From the NCBI GenBank assembly GCA_900543205.1, contig UQQM01000009.1, forward strand, positions 1 to 64,000: a stretch of 64,000 nucleotides of DNA. The letters are read 5' to 3'. The DNA is from an uncultured Bacteroides sp. (GTDB lineage Bacteria; Bacteroidota; Bacteroidia; Bacteroidales; UBA932). Positions 1 to 7,190 of the stretch are shown here, one piece after another; position 1 is the first letter of the stretch, and each line of letters opens with the position of its first letter. The position numbers and the translations under genes were made by a program. The notes below the pieces were generated by a model. It was given only the letters and a program-made list of their open reading frames with translations, had not been told where the DNA came from and ran no database searches.

Positions 1-2
1 TC

Positions 3-164
3 GTCGACCATCCCGGGCTTCCGAAGACCACGAACGCCCTCGAGGCGTTCTTCGGGCATCTCAAAGACCAGCTGAGGCTTCATCGCGGTCTATCGGAAAC
101 CCGTGTCGACAACTTCATAAAATGGTATCTCTACTTCAATGACGAAAAGAAAAAGAATAAATGA
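3..164 (+). CDS. transposase, C-terminal fragment (gene runs off the window start)
   Basis: The open frame enters from the left edge and ends at TGA 162-164, giving 53 residues. The segment PKTTNALEAFFGHLKDQLR followed by a basic tail resembles the C-terminal end of DDE transposases of bacterial insertion sequences, where a TTN-x-LE-x-F-x-x-LK stretch holds the last catalytic Glu. The family (IS256-like, ISL3-like or other) cannot be fixed from this piece. It is followed 22 bases later by a hairpin and repeated CACCAACCA motifs that look like the end of the element, which supports a mobile origin. Whether the whole gene is intact cannot be judged here. Confidence 0.6.
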   Translation, partial: VDHPGLPKTTNALEAFFGHLKDQLRLHRGLSETRVDNFIKWYLYFNDEKKKNK

Positions 165-185
165 TATGCCATCTTCAAAAGCCAT

Positions 186-251
186 GTGGTTGGTGGAATG
201 CAGCCGCTTTCCACCAACCACTTTTGTCATTGTCACCAACCAAAAATGTCA
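186..251. repeat. hairpin plus iterons, probable insertion-sequence end
   Basis: A perfect 13-base stem (GTGGTTGGTGGAA at 186-198, its complement at 209-221) has a 10-base loop and is followed by TTTT, so it could also stop transcription of the transposase gene. The motif CACCAACCA, four bases, TGTCA occurs as a direct repeat at 212-229 and 234-251 with a 22-base period. An inverted CCAACCA copy forms the left arm of the hairpin. Repeated sites next to a transposase gene are typical of transposase-binding ends. The exact element boundary and target duplication are not visible because the other end lies outside the window. Confidence 0.5.
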
Positions 252-1080
252 ATTATACCTCTTTTCTATGGTGCCGTTCGCCAATGAGATGGATTGCAGG
301 GTATGAGAACCAGCCTCCCGGGAAAAACACCTTCCAACACGACAGGCAATGCCGGCGATGAGCCACGGGTCAATATGGACGATGCTGACAAATCGTCCGC
401 ACCGTCCATACCGGGGACAGGCTGTACGCCGCGTCAGGCATCCTGCTATGGAAGGTGCTTTGCGCGAAGCGTGACGCCGGACGCGGCGGCCAGACTTATG
501 CGACTGAATCATGTCTCGTGTAAAACATGTGAGAGATGAAAATGTTCAAATAATTGATTATAAGCGCATTCCGTAACCTATGCTACGCACATGTCGATCT
601 TCCAATCCCGACTTGTGAGCAATGCGGATTGCAAAATCGGCCTTGGACGGCCGTGCAGGTGCGATTTCGGAAAACATCCCGCTCACAAGTATTTCGCCGC
701 CAGCAGTCAGATTCAGTTCCGATATGATTTGTAATCCCCTGTAATCGGCAGGCGCCGGACGCGGCACTGCGGCTCGTGAGGCGAAAACGGGGGACAAGCC
801 TCCCTCACCCGCAGTCCGCATCCGACTTCAGTACGCAACTTGCCGTACCGCGCGGACTGAATTGCGTATGCAGAGCAGTATTCCGCCGAGGAGGCTAGCC
901 GCCCGCGGCTGTGAGCGGGCGATGCGCAGCATCGATGGAGCGCAGCGGAACCTCCGAGGTGGAATACTGCTCTGCATTGCCACAATTATCAACAATTACT
1001 GCCGTAAAGAACGACCGGGAAATCGCATTTGAATCTGCTCGGCGCAATTGCGCCGCGAGGTGAAGCGGGGTAAGGAAAAC
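252..1080. other. long stretch without a convincing gene
   Basis: No frame here gives a recognisable protein. The longest candidates (87-90 codons) overlap each other on the minus strand and have no promoter or family resemblance. A minus-strand frame at 558-821 is protein-like in its last 60 residues but is unrecognised. Visible structure: 10-base inverted repeats ACTTGTGAGC (611-620) and GCTCACAAGT (681-690), a 14-base palindrome at 1041-1054 (GGCGCAATTGCGCC), and the structured repeat annotated separately at 868-977. The stretch may be remnant DNA beside the insertion sequence or may encode an untranslated RNA. Confidence 0.4.
868..977. repeat. structured dispersed repeat, copy 1
   Basis: A 17-base perfect outer stem (868-884 with 961-977) encloses a 64-base core (891-954) whose ends, GAGG and CCTC, also pair. 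Inside the core are a GC-rich hairpin (CCGCCCGC region against GCGGGC), a GATGC-GCA-GCATC hairpin, and a second GCGCAGC motif at 940-946. The core recurs at 50940-51003 with only two differences, both the same C-to-A change in the two GCGNAGC motifs. Long arms, internal hairpins and recurrence point to a mobile palindromic element or a structured RNA. It lies in a non-coding stretch upstream of xpt. Confidence 0.75.
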
Positions 1081-1116
1081 CAGAGCTCCGGCCGAAACAT
1101 TATCCCGCCAATTTCC

Positions 1117-1124
1117 TAAATTTG
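1117..1124 (+). promoter_or_regulatory. -7 box upstream of xpt
   Basis: TAAATTTG matches the Bacteroidota -7 consensus TAnnTTTG. It lies 26 bases before the xpt start codon. No clear TTG is seen 19-21 bases upstream. Confidence 0.55.
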
Positions 1125-1150
1125 CCGGGACAAGCGAAAACCTGCACAAA

Positions 1151-1717
1151 ATGAAACTGCTCGAAGAACGCATATTGCACGACGGGAAATGCCTCGAGGG
1201 AGGCATCCTGAAAGTGGACAGCTTCATCAACCATCAGATGGACCCCATGCTCATGAAGGCTGTCGCCGAGGAATTCAGAAGAAGGTTCAGCGGCAGCGGC
1301 ACTAACAAGATACTCACAGTCGAAGCGAGCGGAATCGCCCCGGCGATAATGACCGGCCTTGCCATGGAGCTCCCGGTGGTATTCGCTAAGAAGAAAAAGC
1401 CCAGCACAATGGAGAACATGCTCTCCACGACCGTATACTCCTTCACCAAGGGCAGGAACTACGATGTCTGCGTCTGCGGCGACTACCTCGGCAAGGGTGA
1501 CAGGGTGCTCTTCATCGACGATTTCCTTGCCAACGGAAACGCCGCCCTGGGCATGATCGACCTCGTCAGACAGGCGAGCGCCGAAATCGCCGGCATGGGC
1601 TTCCTTATAGAGAAGGCGTTCCAGCACGGGCGCGAACGTATCGAAGCCGCCGGGATCCGGGTCGAGTCCCTCGCCATCGTGGAAAGCCTGGACGGAGTAA
1701 GGATCCTGCTCCGCTAG
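1151..1717 (+). CDS. xpt: xanthine phosphoribosyltransferase
   Basis: This 188-residue cytosolic protein matches the length and sequence pattern of Xpt, which salvages xanthine (and more weakly guanine) by joining it to PRPP to give XMP. The PRPP-binding loop [13 protein letters not shown] is at residues 119-131, after a hydrophobic strand and two Asp, and the N-terminal KLLEERIL...VDSFINHQ region is characteristic. Start ATG 1151 lies 26 bases after a -7 box. The gene stands alone; the next gene is convergent with only three bases between stops. No purine riboswitch is seen in the leader. It joins purA, purB, purC and purF elsewhere in this window in purine metabolism. Confidence 0.93.
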   Translation: MKLLEERILHDGKCLEGGILKVDSFINHQMDPMLMKAVAEEFRRRFSGSGTNKILTVEASGIAPAIMTGLAMELPVVFAKKKKPSTMENMLSTTVYSFTKGRNYDVCVCGDYLGKGDRVLFIDDFLANGNAALGMIDLVRQASAEIAGMGFLIEKAFQHGRERIEAAGIRVESLAIVESLDGVRILLR

Positions 1718-1720
1718 GCG

Positions 1721-2215
1721 TCAGAGCAGTTTCATCGCGATGTGCGCGCAGGCTTCGGCATCGGCGAGCGCATTGTGATGGTTCTCCAGAGGGAATCCGC
1801 AGGCGGCCGCCACTGTCGGGAGCCTGTGGTTCGGAAGCAGGCGGCCGAAGCTGCGCCGGGACGCGGCGCAGGTGTCATGGAACTCATAATCGGGATAATC
1901 CATCTGATAGACCCTGAAGACCGCCTTCAGGCAGCCTTCGTCGAAAGGGCTGTTATGCGCCACGAGAGGCAGATTCCCTACCAGCGCCCCGACCTTCTCC
2001 CAGACTATCGGGAAGACCGGCGCATCCTCGGTGTCGGCCGGACCGAGCCCGTGCACCCCGCGGCAGAACCACTGGAAATATTCCGGTTCCGGATGTATCA
2101 GGCTGTAAAACTTGTCAACAATCTCCCCGCCGCGTACAACCACCACCCCCACCGAGCACACGCTGCTCGGGCACTCGTTGGCCGTCTCGAAATCAATTGC
2201 CGCAAAATCCGTCAT
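1721..2215 (-). CDS. DEDDh 3'-5' exonuclease (DNA polymerase III epsilon-like)
   Basis: This 164-residue protein has the exonuclease motifs of the DnaQ/RNase T fold: DFE at residues 8-10 (motif I), HNSPFD ending at Asp92 (motif II) and H147-x4-D152 (motif III), the DEDDh arrangement. Such stand-alone enzymes trim 3' ends of DNA or RNA; the exact substrate cannot be told. ATG 2215 is chosen over an upstream in-frame start because it forms an ATGA overlap with the stop of the preceding alkylation-repair gene and directly precedes the first exonuclease strand. Coupling to that gene suggests a role in DNA repair, which is inference. Confidence 0.85.
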   Translation of the reverse strand: MTDFAAIDFETANECPSSVCSVGVVVVRGGEIVDKFYSLIHPEPEYFQWFCRGVHGLGPADTEDAPVFPIVWEKVGALVGNLPLVAHNSPFDEGCLKAVFRVYQMDYPDYEFHDTCAASRRSFGRLLPNHRLPTVAAACGFPLENHHNALADAEACAHIAMKLL

Positions 2216-2952
2216 AGCTTGCAGGGCCGTCTCTCCATGAACCGTCTCCTTTCCTCCGCATCGAATTTCTCGACCGCGTAGCGCAACATGGTGCGGGGCA
2301 TCACCGCGCAACGGGGTTCCAGCCAGAGCTTCAGCCGCCCTTCGTCGCGCTTGCCGGCTTCGCGTAGAAGCCAGCCGGCAGCCTTCTGAAGCAGGTCGTG
2401 CAGAGGAGCCGGGTTCTCCAGAAATATCTCCGCAATCGCGTAGGTGTCGTCCAGCTCGCCGGCGCGTATGAACTTCATCGTGCTTACGATTCCTATGCGC
2501 CGCTCCCAGACGGTCTTCCCGTTGCGTGCAAGCTCATAAAGCAGGCTACGGTCCTTGTCGAGCAGCCAGGCGCCGAGCAGTTCATAGCAGCTCAGGTCTA
2601 CCAGATCCCAGTTGTTGACATGATCAAGATGTGAAAGGTAGAAGTCCACGCAGCGCCGCCGGAGCCCGGAGTCCCTTCCGGCATGGCCGTATATCCGGAC
2701 CAGCGCGAGCAGCGCCGCCAGACGCACTTCGTGAAACTCGGAAACCACGCACTCCTCCAGTTCTCCGAACGACAGCCCTTTCCAGCATCCGCGCACGACC
2801 TCACGGGTCACGGGCACCTTGATTCCCAGGAAACGGTCGCCCTCGCCGTACTGCCCCGGCCCGGTCTTGAAGAATCTGGAAAGCCCGGCGACCTGCGAAG
2901 GGTCACGCCGGGAAAGCATCTCGGAAAAAAGCCTGTTGTCCCCTGCCTCCAT
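2212..2952 (-). CDS. AlkD-like DNA alkylation repair glycosylase
   Basis: This 246-residue helical-repeat protein resembles AlkD, which removes positively charged alkylated bases such as N3-methyladenine and N7-methylguanine without flipping them. The segment NNWDLVD at 113-119 places Trp115 and Asp119 where the AlkD catalytic Trp and Asp lie. Leu/Ala-rich helices repeat along the chain as expected for HEAT-like repeats. It is the first gene of a two-gene operon, overlapping the downstream exonuclease by four bases. Its promoter must lie in the 64 bases shared with the divergent DedA gene. Confidence 0.85.
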   Translation of the reverse strand: MEAGDNRLFSEMLSRRDPSQVAGLSRFFKTGPGQYGEGDRFLGIKVPVTREVVRGCWKGLSFGELEECVVSEFHEVRLAALLALVRIYGHAGRDSGLRRRCVDFYLSHLDHVNNWDLVDLSCYELLGAWLLDKDRSLLYELARNGKTVWERRIGIVSTMKFIRAGELDDTYAIAEIFLENPAPLHDLLQKAAGWLLREAGKRDEGRLKLWLEPRCAVMPRTMLRYAVEKFDAEERRRFMERRPCKL

Positions 2953-2978
2953 ATCAGGATGCCAAATTAATTAAAATT

Positions 2979-3008
2979 TTGCGGAACTCAATGATTTTCC
3001 TATCTTTG
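2979..3008 (+). promoter_or_regulatory. promoter of the DedA gene
   Basis: TTG at 2979-2981 and TATCTTTG at 3001-3008 are separated by 19 bases, a close match to the Bacteroidota -33/-7 consensus. Only 8 bases separate the -7 box from the ATG, so the mRNA would start 2-5 bases before the gene. Confidence 0.7.
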
Positions 3009-3016
3009 CGGCCGGC

Positions 3017-3667
3017 ATGGACATAATAATCGACTTCATCCTCAACATCGACAAGCACATGGTGGAAATTGTCCACCAATACCATCTCTGGACCTACGCC
3101 ATCCTGTTCCTGATCATTTTCTGCGAAACCGGCCTCGTGGTCACCCCCTTCCTTCCGGGAGACTCGCTGCTGTTCGTCACAGGAGCAATAGCCGCACTGC
3201 CCGGCTCGCCGCTGAACATACATCTGCTGGTGCTCATAGTCTTCGCGGCGGCATTCCTCGGCGACTCCTGCAACTACATGATAGGGCACTTTTTCGGCAG
3301 GAAGCTGTTCAGCAATCCGGATTCCAGGATATTCAGGCAGAGCTACCTCACCAGGACACAGGAATTCTACGGCAAATACGGCGGCAAGACCATCATCCTC
3401 GCCCGCTTCGTGCCGATAGTCAGAACCTTCGCCCCCTTCGTCGCAGGTATGGGCAAGATGAACTACGGCCATTTCATAACCTTCAACGCCGTCGGCGGAG
3501 CACTCTGGGTCATGATCTTCTGCTACATAGGCTTCTTCTTCGGAGACCTTCCCTTCGTGCAGGAGAACCTCAAGCTGCTGATAGTGGCCATCATCTTCAT
3601 CTCGGTGCTGCCAGCGGTCATAGAGGCCATGCGCACCAGGCTGAGAAGCCGCAACGCGGCCGCCTGA
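3017..3667 (+). CDS. DedA family (SNARE-associated/VTT) membrane protein
   Basis: This 216-residue integral membrane protein has the family core: an N-terminal hydrophobic segment, the [17 protein letters not shown] stretch (residues 37-53), re-entrant-like hydrophobic stretches, and the [19 protein letters not shown] signature in the middle with conserved Arg residues. DedA proteins sit in the inner membrane and include lipid carriers or scramblases (UptA/DedA for undecaprenyl phosphate); which lipid is used here is unknown. The start is fixed by the promoter immediately upstream. It stands alone, convergent with thiE. Confidence 0.9.
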   Translation: MDIIIDFILNIDKHMVEIVHQYHLWTYAILFLIIFCETGLVVTPFLPGDSLLFVTGAIAALPGSPLNIHLLVLIVFAAAFLGDSCNYMIGHFFGRKLFSNPDSRIFRQSYLTRTQEFYGKYGGKTIILARFVPIVRTFAPFVAGMGKMNYGHFITFNAVGGALWVMIFCYIGFFFGDLPFVQENLKLLIVAIIFISVLPAVIEAMRTRLRSRNAAA

Positions 3668-3731
3668 CCCCATACGCATTGACAGCCCCCCCCACACGCT
3701 CCTGCTGCCGTGTCCGGGACTACCGGCTGAA

Positions 3732-4382
3732 TCACCGGGGAAGCGCCTGCCAGGCGGCATCAGCGTATTCCTGCAGCATATCCAGCATCCGGCATGTCTC
3801 GGCGGAAGTGTCCTCCGCCCTCAGCAGACCTCCGGAAACCGCGATACCGTGCACTCCCGCCGCCATGATTCCAGGTATGTCCTCCGCCGTGATTCCGCCT
3901 ATCGCGACCACGGGCAACACTATGCCGGCGTCCCGGCAGTCCGACATGACGCTGCGGTAGCCTTCCAGCCCGAGAATCGGGCTCAGCTTCTGCTTGGTGC
4001 TGGTGAAACGGAACGGGCCGAGGCCTATATAGTCGGCACCCCGTGCCGCGGCAGCCTCGATGTCCGCGAAGCTGTTGGCCGTGGCGCCCACGATGCGTCC
4101 GGAGCCCAGCAGCCTGCGCACCTCGTCCACCGGCATGTCGTTCTTCCCCACATGCACCCCGTCCGCGCCAAGTTCCTCCACCAGCCGCACCCGGTCGTCA
4201 AGTATCAGCCGCGCCCCGAAACTCCTGCAAAGCTCCGCGAGCTTTCTGCCGGCCGAAAGGAACTCCTCGTCGGAAGCGTCCTTCATACGCAGCTGCACCC
4301 AGCGGCATCCGCCCCTGAGCACCGCTTCGGCTCCCGAAAGCTCATCGTAGCCTCCGGATTTATGCGTGATGAACTGCAACAT
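3732..4382 (-). CDS. thiE: thiamine phosphate synthase
   Basis: This 216-residue TIM-barrel enzyme joins HMP-pyrophosphate and THZ-phosphate to thiamine phosphate in the cytosol. ThiE landmarks are present in order: QLRMKD (pyrophosphate side), LILDDRV, GADGVHVGKNDMP, VGATANS, DYIGLGPFRFTSTK and VAIGGIT near the end. ATG 4382 is preferred to an upstream TTG because it lies two bases after the stop of the preceding ThiE-family gene, giving a coupled pair. No TPP riboswitch or other thiamine gene is seen nearby. Confidence 0.9.
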   Translation of the reverse strand: MLQFITHKSGGYDELSGAEAVLRGGCRWVQLRMKDASDEEFLSAGRKLAELCRSFGARLILDDRVRLVEELGADGVHVGKNDMPVDEVRRLLGSGRIVGATANSFADIEAAAARGADYIGLGPFRFTSTKQKLSPILGLEGYRSVMSDCRDAGIVLPVVAIGGITAEDIPGIMAAGVHGIAVSGGLLRAEDTSAETCRMLDMLQEYADAAWQALPR

Positions 4383-4384
4383 AT

Positions 4385-4972
4385 TCAAACATGGCTTTTG
4401 ATTTCCCCAATGACCTTACGCATCCCCTCCGGAGAGCAGTCCCTCCAGACATGGCCGAGCAGGGCCGCTCCCCCGAAGCCGTATTCCGCCAGCAGCGGGA
4501 AATGTTCCGGACGTACACCGCCGAGCGCATATACATGCCCGTCTATTTCCGGAGCCGAACGCAGCTGCGCATCGGTGAATGCGGAGGAATATCCGCTCTT
4601 GGAGATGCTGTCGAAAACAGGGCTCAGGAACAGATAGTCCGCATCCCGGCACATCGCGACCTCCCCCAGCGAATGGCAGGAGCGGCTCACGAGCCCCGAC
4701 CAGCCCTCCGGAACCACTGGAAAGCGGGAGGTCGGATGCACGCCTCCCAGCCCGTATCCGGGCGCCAGGGACAAATGATCCTGCAAGCTCAGCCTCGGGC
4801 GGAATTCCTCGGGAAGAGCTTCAATGAGCCGGCGCATCTGCCGCTCGGTGCAGCCAGGCTTGCGAAGGTGCACCCTGCAGTCCAGCCCTCCGAGAAGAAG
4901 CGAGAGCATCTCCGCCTCCCCGGGAAGGAAGCGTGGCGGAGTGATTATGACTATATGAAACTCCTGATGCAT
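4385..4972 (-). CDS. ThiE/TenI-family protein
   Basis: This 195-residue protein is a diverged member of the thiamine phosphate synthase/TenI fold: the opening strand FHIVIITPP, VHLRKPG near residue 40, a GVHPTSRFP segment where ThiE has GVHVGKND, DYLFLSPVFDSISKSGY where ThiE has the phosphate loop, and ALGGV near the end. The lysine of the phosphate loop is kept in changed context. TenI proteins isomerise the thiazole tautomer or have lost activity, so TenI is the likelier role. ATG 4972 is chosen because a -7 box lies inside the longer reading frame. It is the first gene of a thiamine pair with thiE. Confidence 0.75.
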   Translation of the reverse strand: MHQEFHIVIITPPRFLPGEAEMLSLLLGGLDCRVHLRKPGCTERQMRRLIEALPEEFRPRLSLQDHLSLAPGYGLGGVHPTSRFPVVPEGWSGLVSRSCHSLGEVAMCRDADYLFLSPVFDSISKSGYSSAFTDAQLRSAPEIDGHVYALGGVRPEHFPLLAEYGFGGAALLGHVWRDCSPEGMRKVIGEIKSHV

Positions 4973-4992
4973 GCCGGCACCGTCTGCGGACA

Positions 4993-5000
4993 CAAAATTA
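4993..5000 (-). promoter_or_regulatory. -7 box of the tenI-thiE pair
   Basis: TAATTTTG reads on the minus strand from 5000 to 4993, 20 bases before the ATG at 4972. It overlaps in-frame codons of a longer possible start and therefore argues against that start. Confidence 0.5.
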
Positions 5001-5032
5001 GCCAATCCTTCCCTTTCCGCAAAGCGAGGCTG

Positions 5033-5069
5033 TTACATAATTGTTACCGAATGATTACTATAACATTAA
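5033..5069 (+). promoter_or_regulatory. Pho-box-like array of 11-base direct repeats
   Basis: TTAC occurs at 5033, 5044 and 5055 and TTAA at 5066, each exactly 11 bases apart. Direct repeats with an 11-base period are the geometry of PhoB/PhoP boxes (in Bacillus, TT-A/C/T-A-C/T-A half-sites spaced by five). The array ends about 15 bases before the -33 TTG of the pstS promoter, the usual place for PhoB activation. No phoB or phoR gene is in the window. Confidence 0.65.
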
Positions 5070-5084
5070 AACGGCGCGGGCATA

Positions 5085-5115
5085 TTGTAAATACCCGGGA
5101 CGCATAATAATTTTG
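5085..5115 (+). promoter_or_regulatory. promoter of the pst operon
   Basis: TTG at 5085-5087 and TAATTTTG at 5108-5115 are separated by 20 bases, matching the Bacteroidota consensus. The leader to the pstS ATG is about 45 bases. Confidence 0.7.
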
Positions 5116-5162
5116 CAGCGGAAAAACCGGAAAAGGACTACCGGAACTTCACTTTTGGAGCT

Positions 5163-5996
5163 ATGGCAAGGAACACCCTGATTTTTTCGATTCTTCTGAC
5201 GCTCTGCCTTCAGCCGGATGCCCGCGCCCAGCGTGTGAAAGGCAGCGACACCCTTCTTCCGCTCACCCAGGAGCTCGCCGAAATCTACATTGACGCCCAT
5301 CCCGGAGCCGAGGTCATCGTGACCGGAGGCGGCAGCGGCGTGGGAATCTCCGCCCTGCCGGAGAACACCACCGACATCGCGATGGCCTCCCGTGAAATCA
5401 AGTTCAGCGAGAAGATGAAATTCGCCGAAATAGGACTGGACGCCAGGGAGGTCATAGTGGCATACGACGCCCTCGCAGTGGTCGTGAACCCTTCGAACCC
5501 GGTGGACAGCCTCACGCGCGAACAGCTGGAGGCCATCTTCCGGGGCAAGATAAGCAACTGGAAGGAGGTCGGGGGCGAAGACCGCAAGATAGTTGTCTAC
5601 TCGAGGGAGACTTCCTCCGGCACCTACGAGTTCTTCAAGGAAAGCGTGCTGGACAACAAGAACTACATGAGCAGCGTGCTCTCGATGCCCGCCACAGGGG
5701 CCATAATCCAGTCGGTACGCCAGACAAAGGGAGCCATAGGCTACATCGGACTCGCCTACCTGAACAGATATGTCAAGGCGCTCTCCGTCTCCTACGACGG
5801 CGGACGCCATTATGCATACCCTTCGGTGGAGACGGCTGCGGACGGCTCATATCCGATAGTGCGCCCGCTCTATTATTATTATGACGCCCGGAAGGAGGAC
5901 GAGGTCAGCCCGTTCATTGACTTCGCGCTCTCGGAAGAAGGTCAGGAGTCGGTGCTCGGACAGGGATTCATTCCGGTAAAGGACGAAGACAGATGA
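5163..5996 (+). CDS. pstS: phosphate ABC transporter substrate-binding protein
   Basis: This 277-residue periplasmic protein binds phosphate and delivers it to PstCA. Residues 1-22 form a signal peptide ending ARA-Q without a lipobox Cys. GSDTLLP near residue 27, TGGGSGVGISAL, and SRETSSGTYEFF are the phosphate-binding loops of the PstS fold (type II periplasmic binding protein). It is the first gene of pstSCAB-phoU, controlled by the Pho-box-like array upstream, and overlaps pstC by four bases (ATGA). A segment of this protein (VNPSNPV through NWKEVGGED) is echoed inside PstC. Confidence 0.95.
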   Translation: MARNTLIFSILLTLCLQPDARAQRVKGSDTLLPLTQELAEIYIDAHPGAEVIVTGGGSGVGISALPENTTDIAMASREIKFSEKMKFAEIGLDAREVIVAYDALAVVVNPSNPVDSLTREQLEAIFRGKISNWKEVGGEDRKIVVYSRETSSGTYEFFKESVLDNKNYMSSVLSMPATGAIIQSVRQTKGAIGYIGLAYLNRYVKALSVSYDGGRHYAYPSVETAADGSYPIVRPLYYYYDARKEDEVSPFIDFALSEEGQESVLGQGFIPVKDEDR

Positions 5997-7189
5997 AAAG
6001 GTTTCTCGAAAAGGCGGTGAAATGGCTGCTCACTGCCAGCGGCTTCGTGACCAGCCTGGTCATACTGCTCATCATAGGCTTCCTGTTCACCGAGGGTGCC
6101 GGGCTCTTCCGCGAGCCTGTCATCGAGGAAGGCTACGTGCTCGCAATCAACAAGGACAACCCCGTAAGGGAGCTCGACGCGGCCGAGATCAAGGCCGTTT
6201 TCGACGAGGACGTCACCAACTGGAAGGAACTCGGAGGCCAGGACCTTGCGATTTCCACCTTCAGGCTGGAGGACGCCGACGAATATTTCACCGAAGAGCA
6301 GCTCGGCCCGCAGTACGAGAACGCGGGCGCCCTGATAGCCGGCCTCGTGGCCTCCGACCCCGGGATGGTGGCCTTCGTGCCCGAAAGCATGATTCCCGAG
6401 AATTCAGGCCTGAACTTCATAGAAGACAACTCGATATCGGCGGGAGAGGTCTTCGGCGGCACGGAATGGTTCCCCACCGCCACCCCGGCACCTCTGTTCG
6501 GAATGCTTCCGCTGCTGCTCGGCACCCTGTGGGTCAGCCTGTTCGCAATCCTGTTCGCCCTGCCCTTCGGAATCAGCATAGCGGTCTACATGTCCGAAGT
6601 CGCGTCGCCGCGCATACGCAATTTCCTGAAGCCCGTCATCGAACTGCTCAACGGCATACCCTCGGTGGTCTACGGCTTCTTCGGCCTCATAGTGATAGTG
6701 CCCATGCTGCAGCGCGTATTCGGTCTGCCGGTCGGCGAGAGCGGCCTTGCAGGCAGCCTGGTGCTCGCCATAATGGCCCTGCCGACCATAGTCACCGTAG
6801 CTGAAGACGCGATGCGCAACTGCCCGCGCACCCTGCGCGAGGCCAGCCTGGCATTGGGAGCAAGCAAATGGCAGACTATATACAAGGTCGTGATCCCCTC
6901 GTCCATGTCGGGAATAGCCTCCGGGGTTGTCCTCGGAATCGGCCGTGCCGTGGGAGAGACGATGGCGGTGCTCATGGTCACCGGCAACGCCGCAGTGATG
7001 CCGCATTCCATACTCGAGCCGCTGCGCACCATACCGGCGACCATAGCCGCAGAACTCGGAGAAGCCCCGGCGGGCGGAGCGCACTACCAGTCGCTCTTCC
7101 TGCTCGGCGTGATTCTGTTCTTCATTACCTTCATAATAAACATGTGCGTGGAGTTCATCTCCGCACGCAACAAGGCAAAATACAACTAG
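5993..7189 (+). CDS. pstC: phosphate ABC transporter permease PstC with PstS-like loop
   Basis: This 398-residue inner-membrane permease is about 80 residues longer than E. coli PstC. TM1 is at about 12-33; the permease core starts again at FGGTEWFPTATPAPLFGMLP (about 154-173) and ends with the EAA-type loop (LREASLALGASKWQTIYKVVIP). Between them, about 40-150, is an extra periplasmic domain. Its NPVRELDAAEIKAVF and NWKELGGQD (residues 56-84) parallel NPVDSLTREQLEAIF and NWKEVGGED in PstS, and GALIAGLVASDPGMVAFVP (112-130) parallels GAIIQSVRQTKGAIGYIGL. The loop thus looks like part of one lobe of a phosphate-binding protein. Second gene of the operon. Confidence 0.93.
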   Translation: MKRFLEKAVKWLLTASGFVTSLVILLIIGFLFTEGAGLFREPVIEEGYVLAINKDNPVRELDAAEIKAVFDEDVTNWKELGGQDLAISTFRLEDADEYFTEEQLGPQYENAGALIAGLVASDPGMVAFVPESMIPENSGLNFIEDNSISAGEVFGGTEWFPTATPAPLFGMLPLLLGTLWVSLFAILFALPFGISIAVYMSEVASPRIRNFLKPVIELLNGIPSVVYGFFGLIVIVPMLQRVFGLPVGESGLAGSLVLAIMALPTIVTVAEDAMRNCPRTLREASLALGASKWQTIYKVVIPSSMSGIASGVVLGIGRAVGETMAVLMVTGNAAVMPHSILEPLRTIPATIAAELGEAPAGGAHYQSLFLLGVILFFITFIINMCVEFISARNKAKYN

Positions 7190-7190
7190 C

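Noticed and set aside
558-821. An 87-codon minus-strand open frame in the gene-free stretch
   Set aside because: The last 60 residues look protein-like but match nothing I recognise, and there is no promoter or coupled gene.
2954-3760. A 268-codon minus-strand open frame over the DedA gene
   Set aside because: Acidic, low-complexity translation with no fold; DedA on the plus strand explains the conservation pattern.
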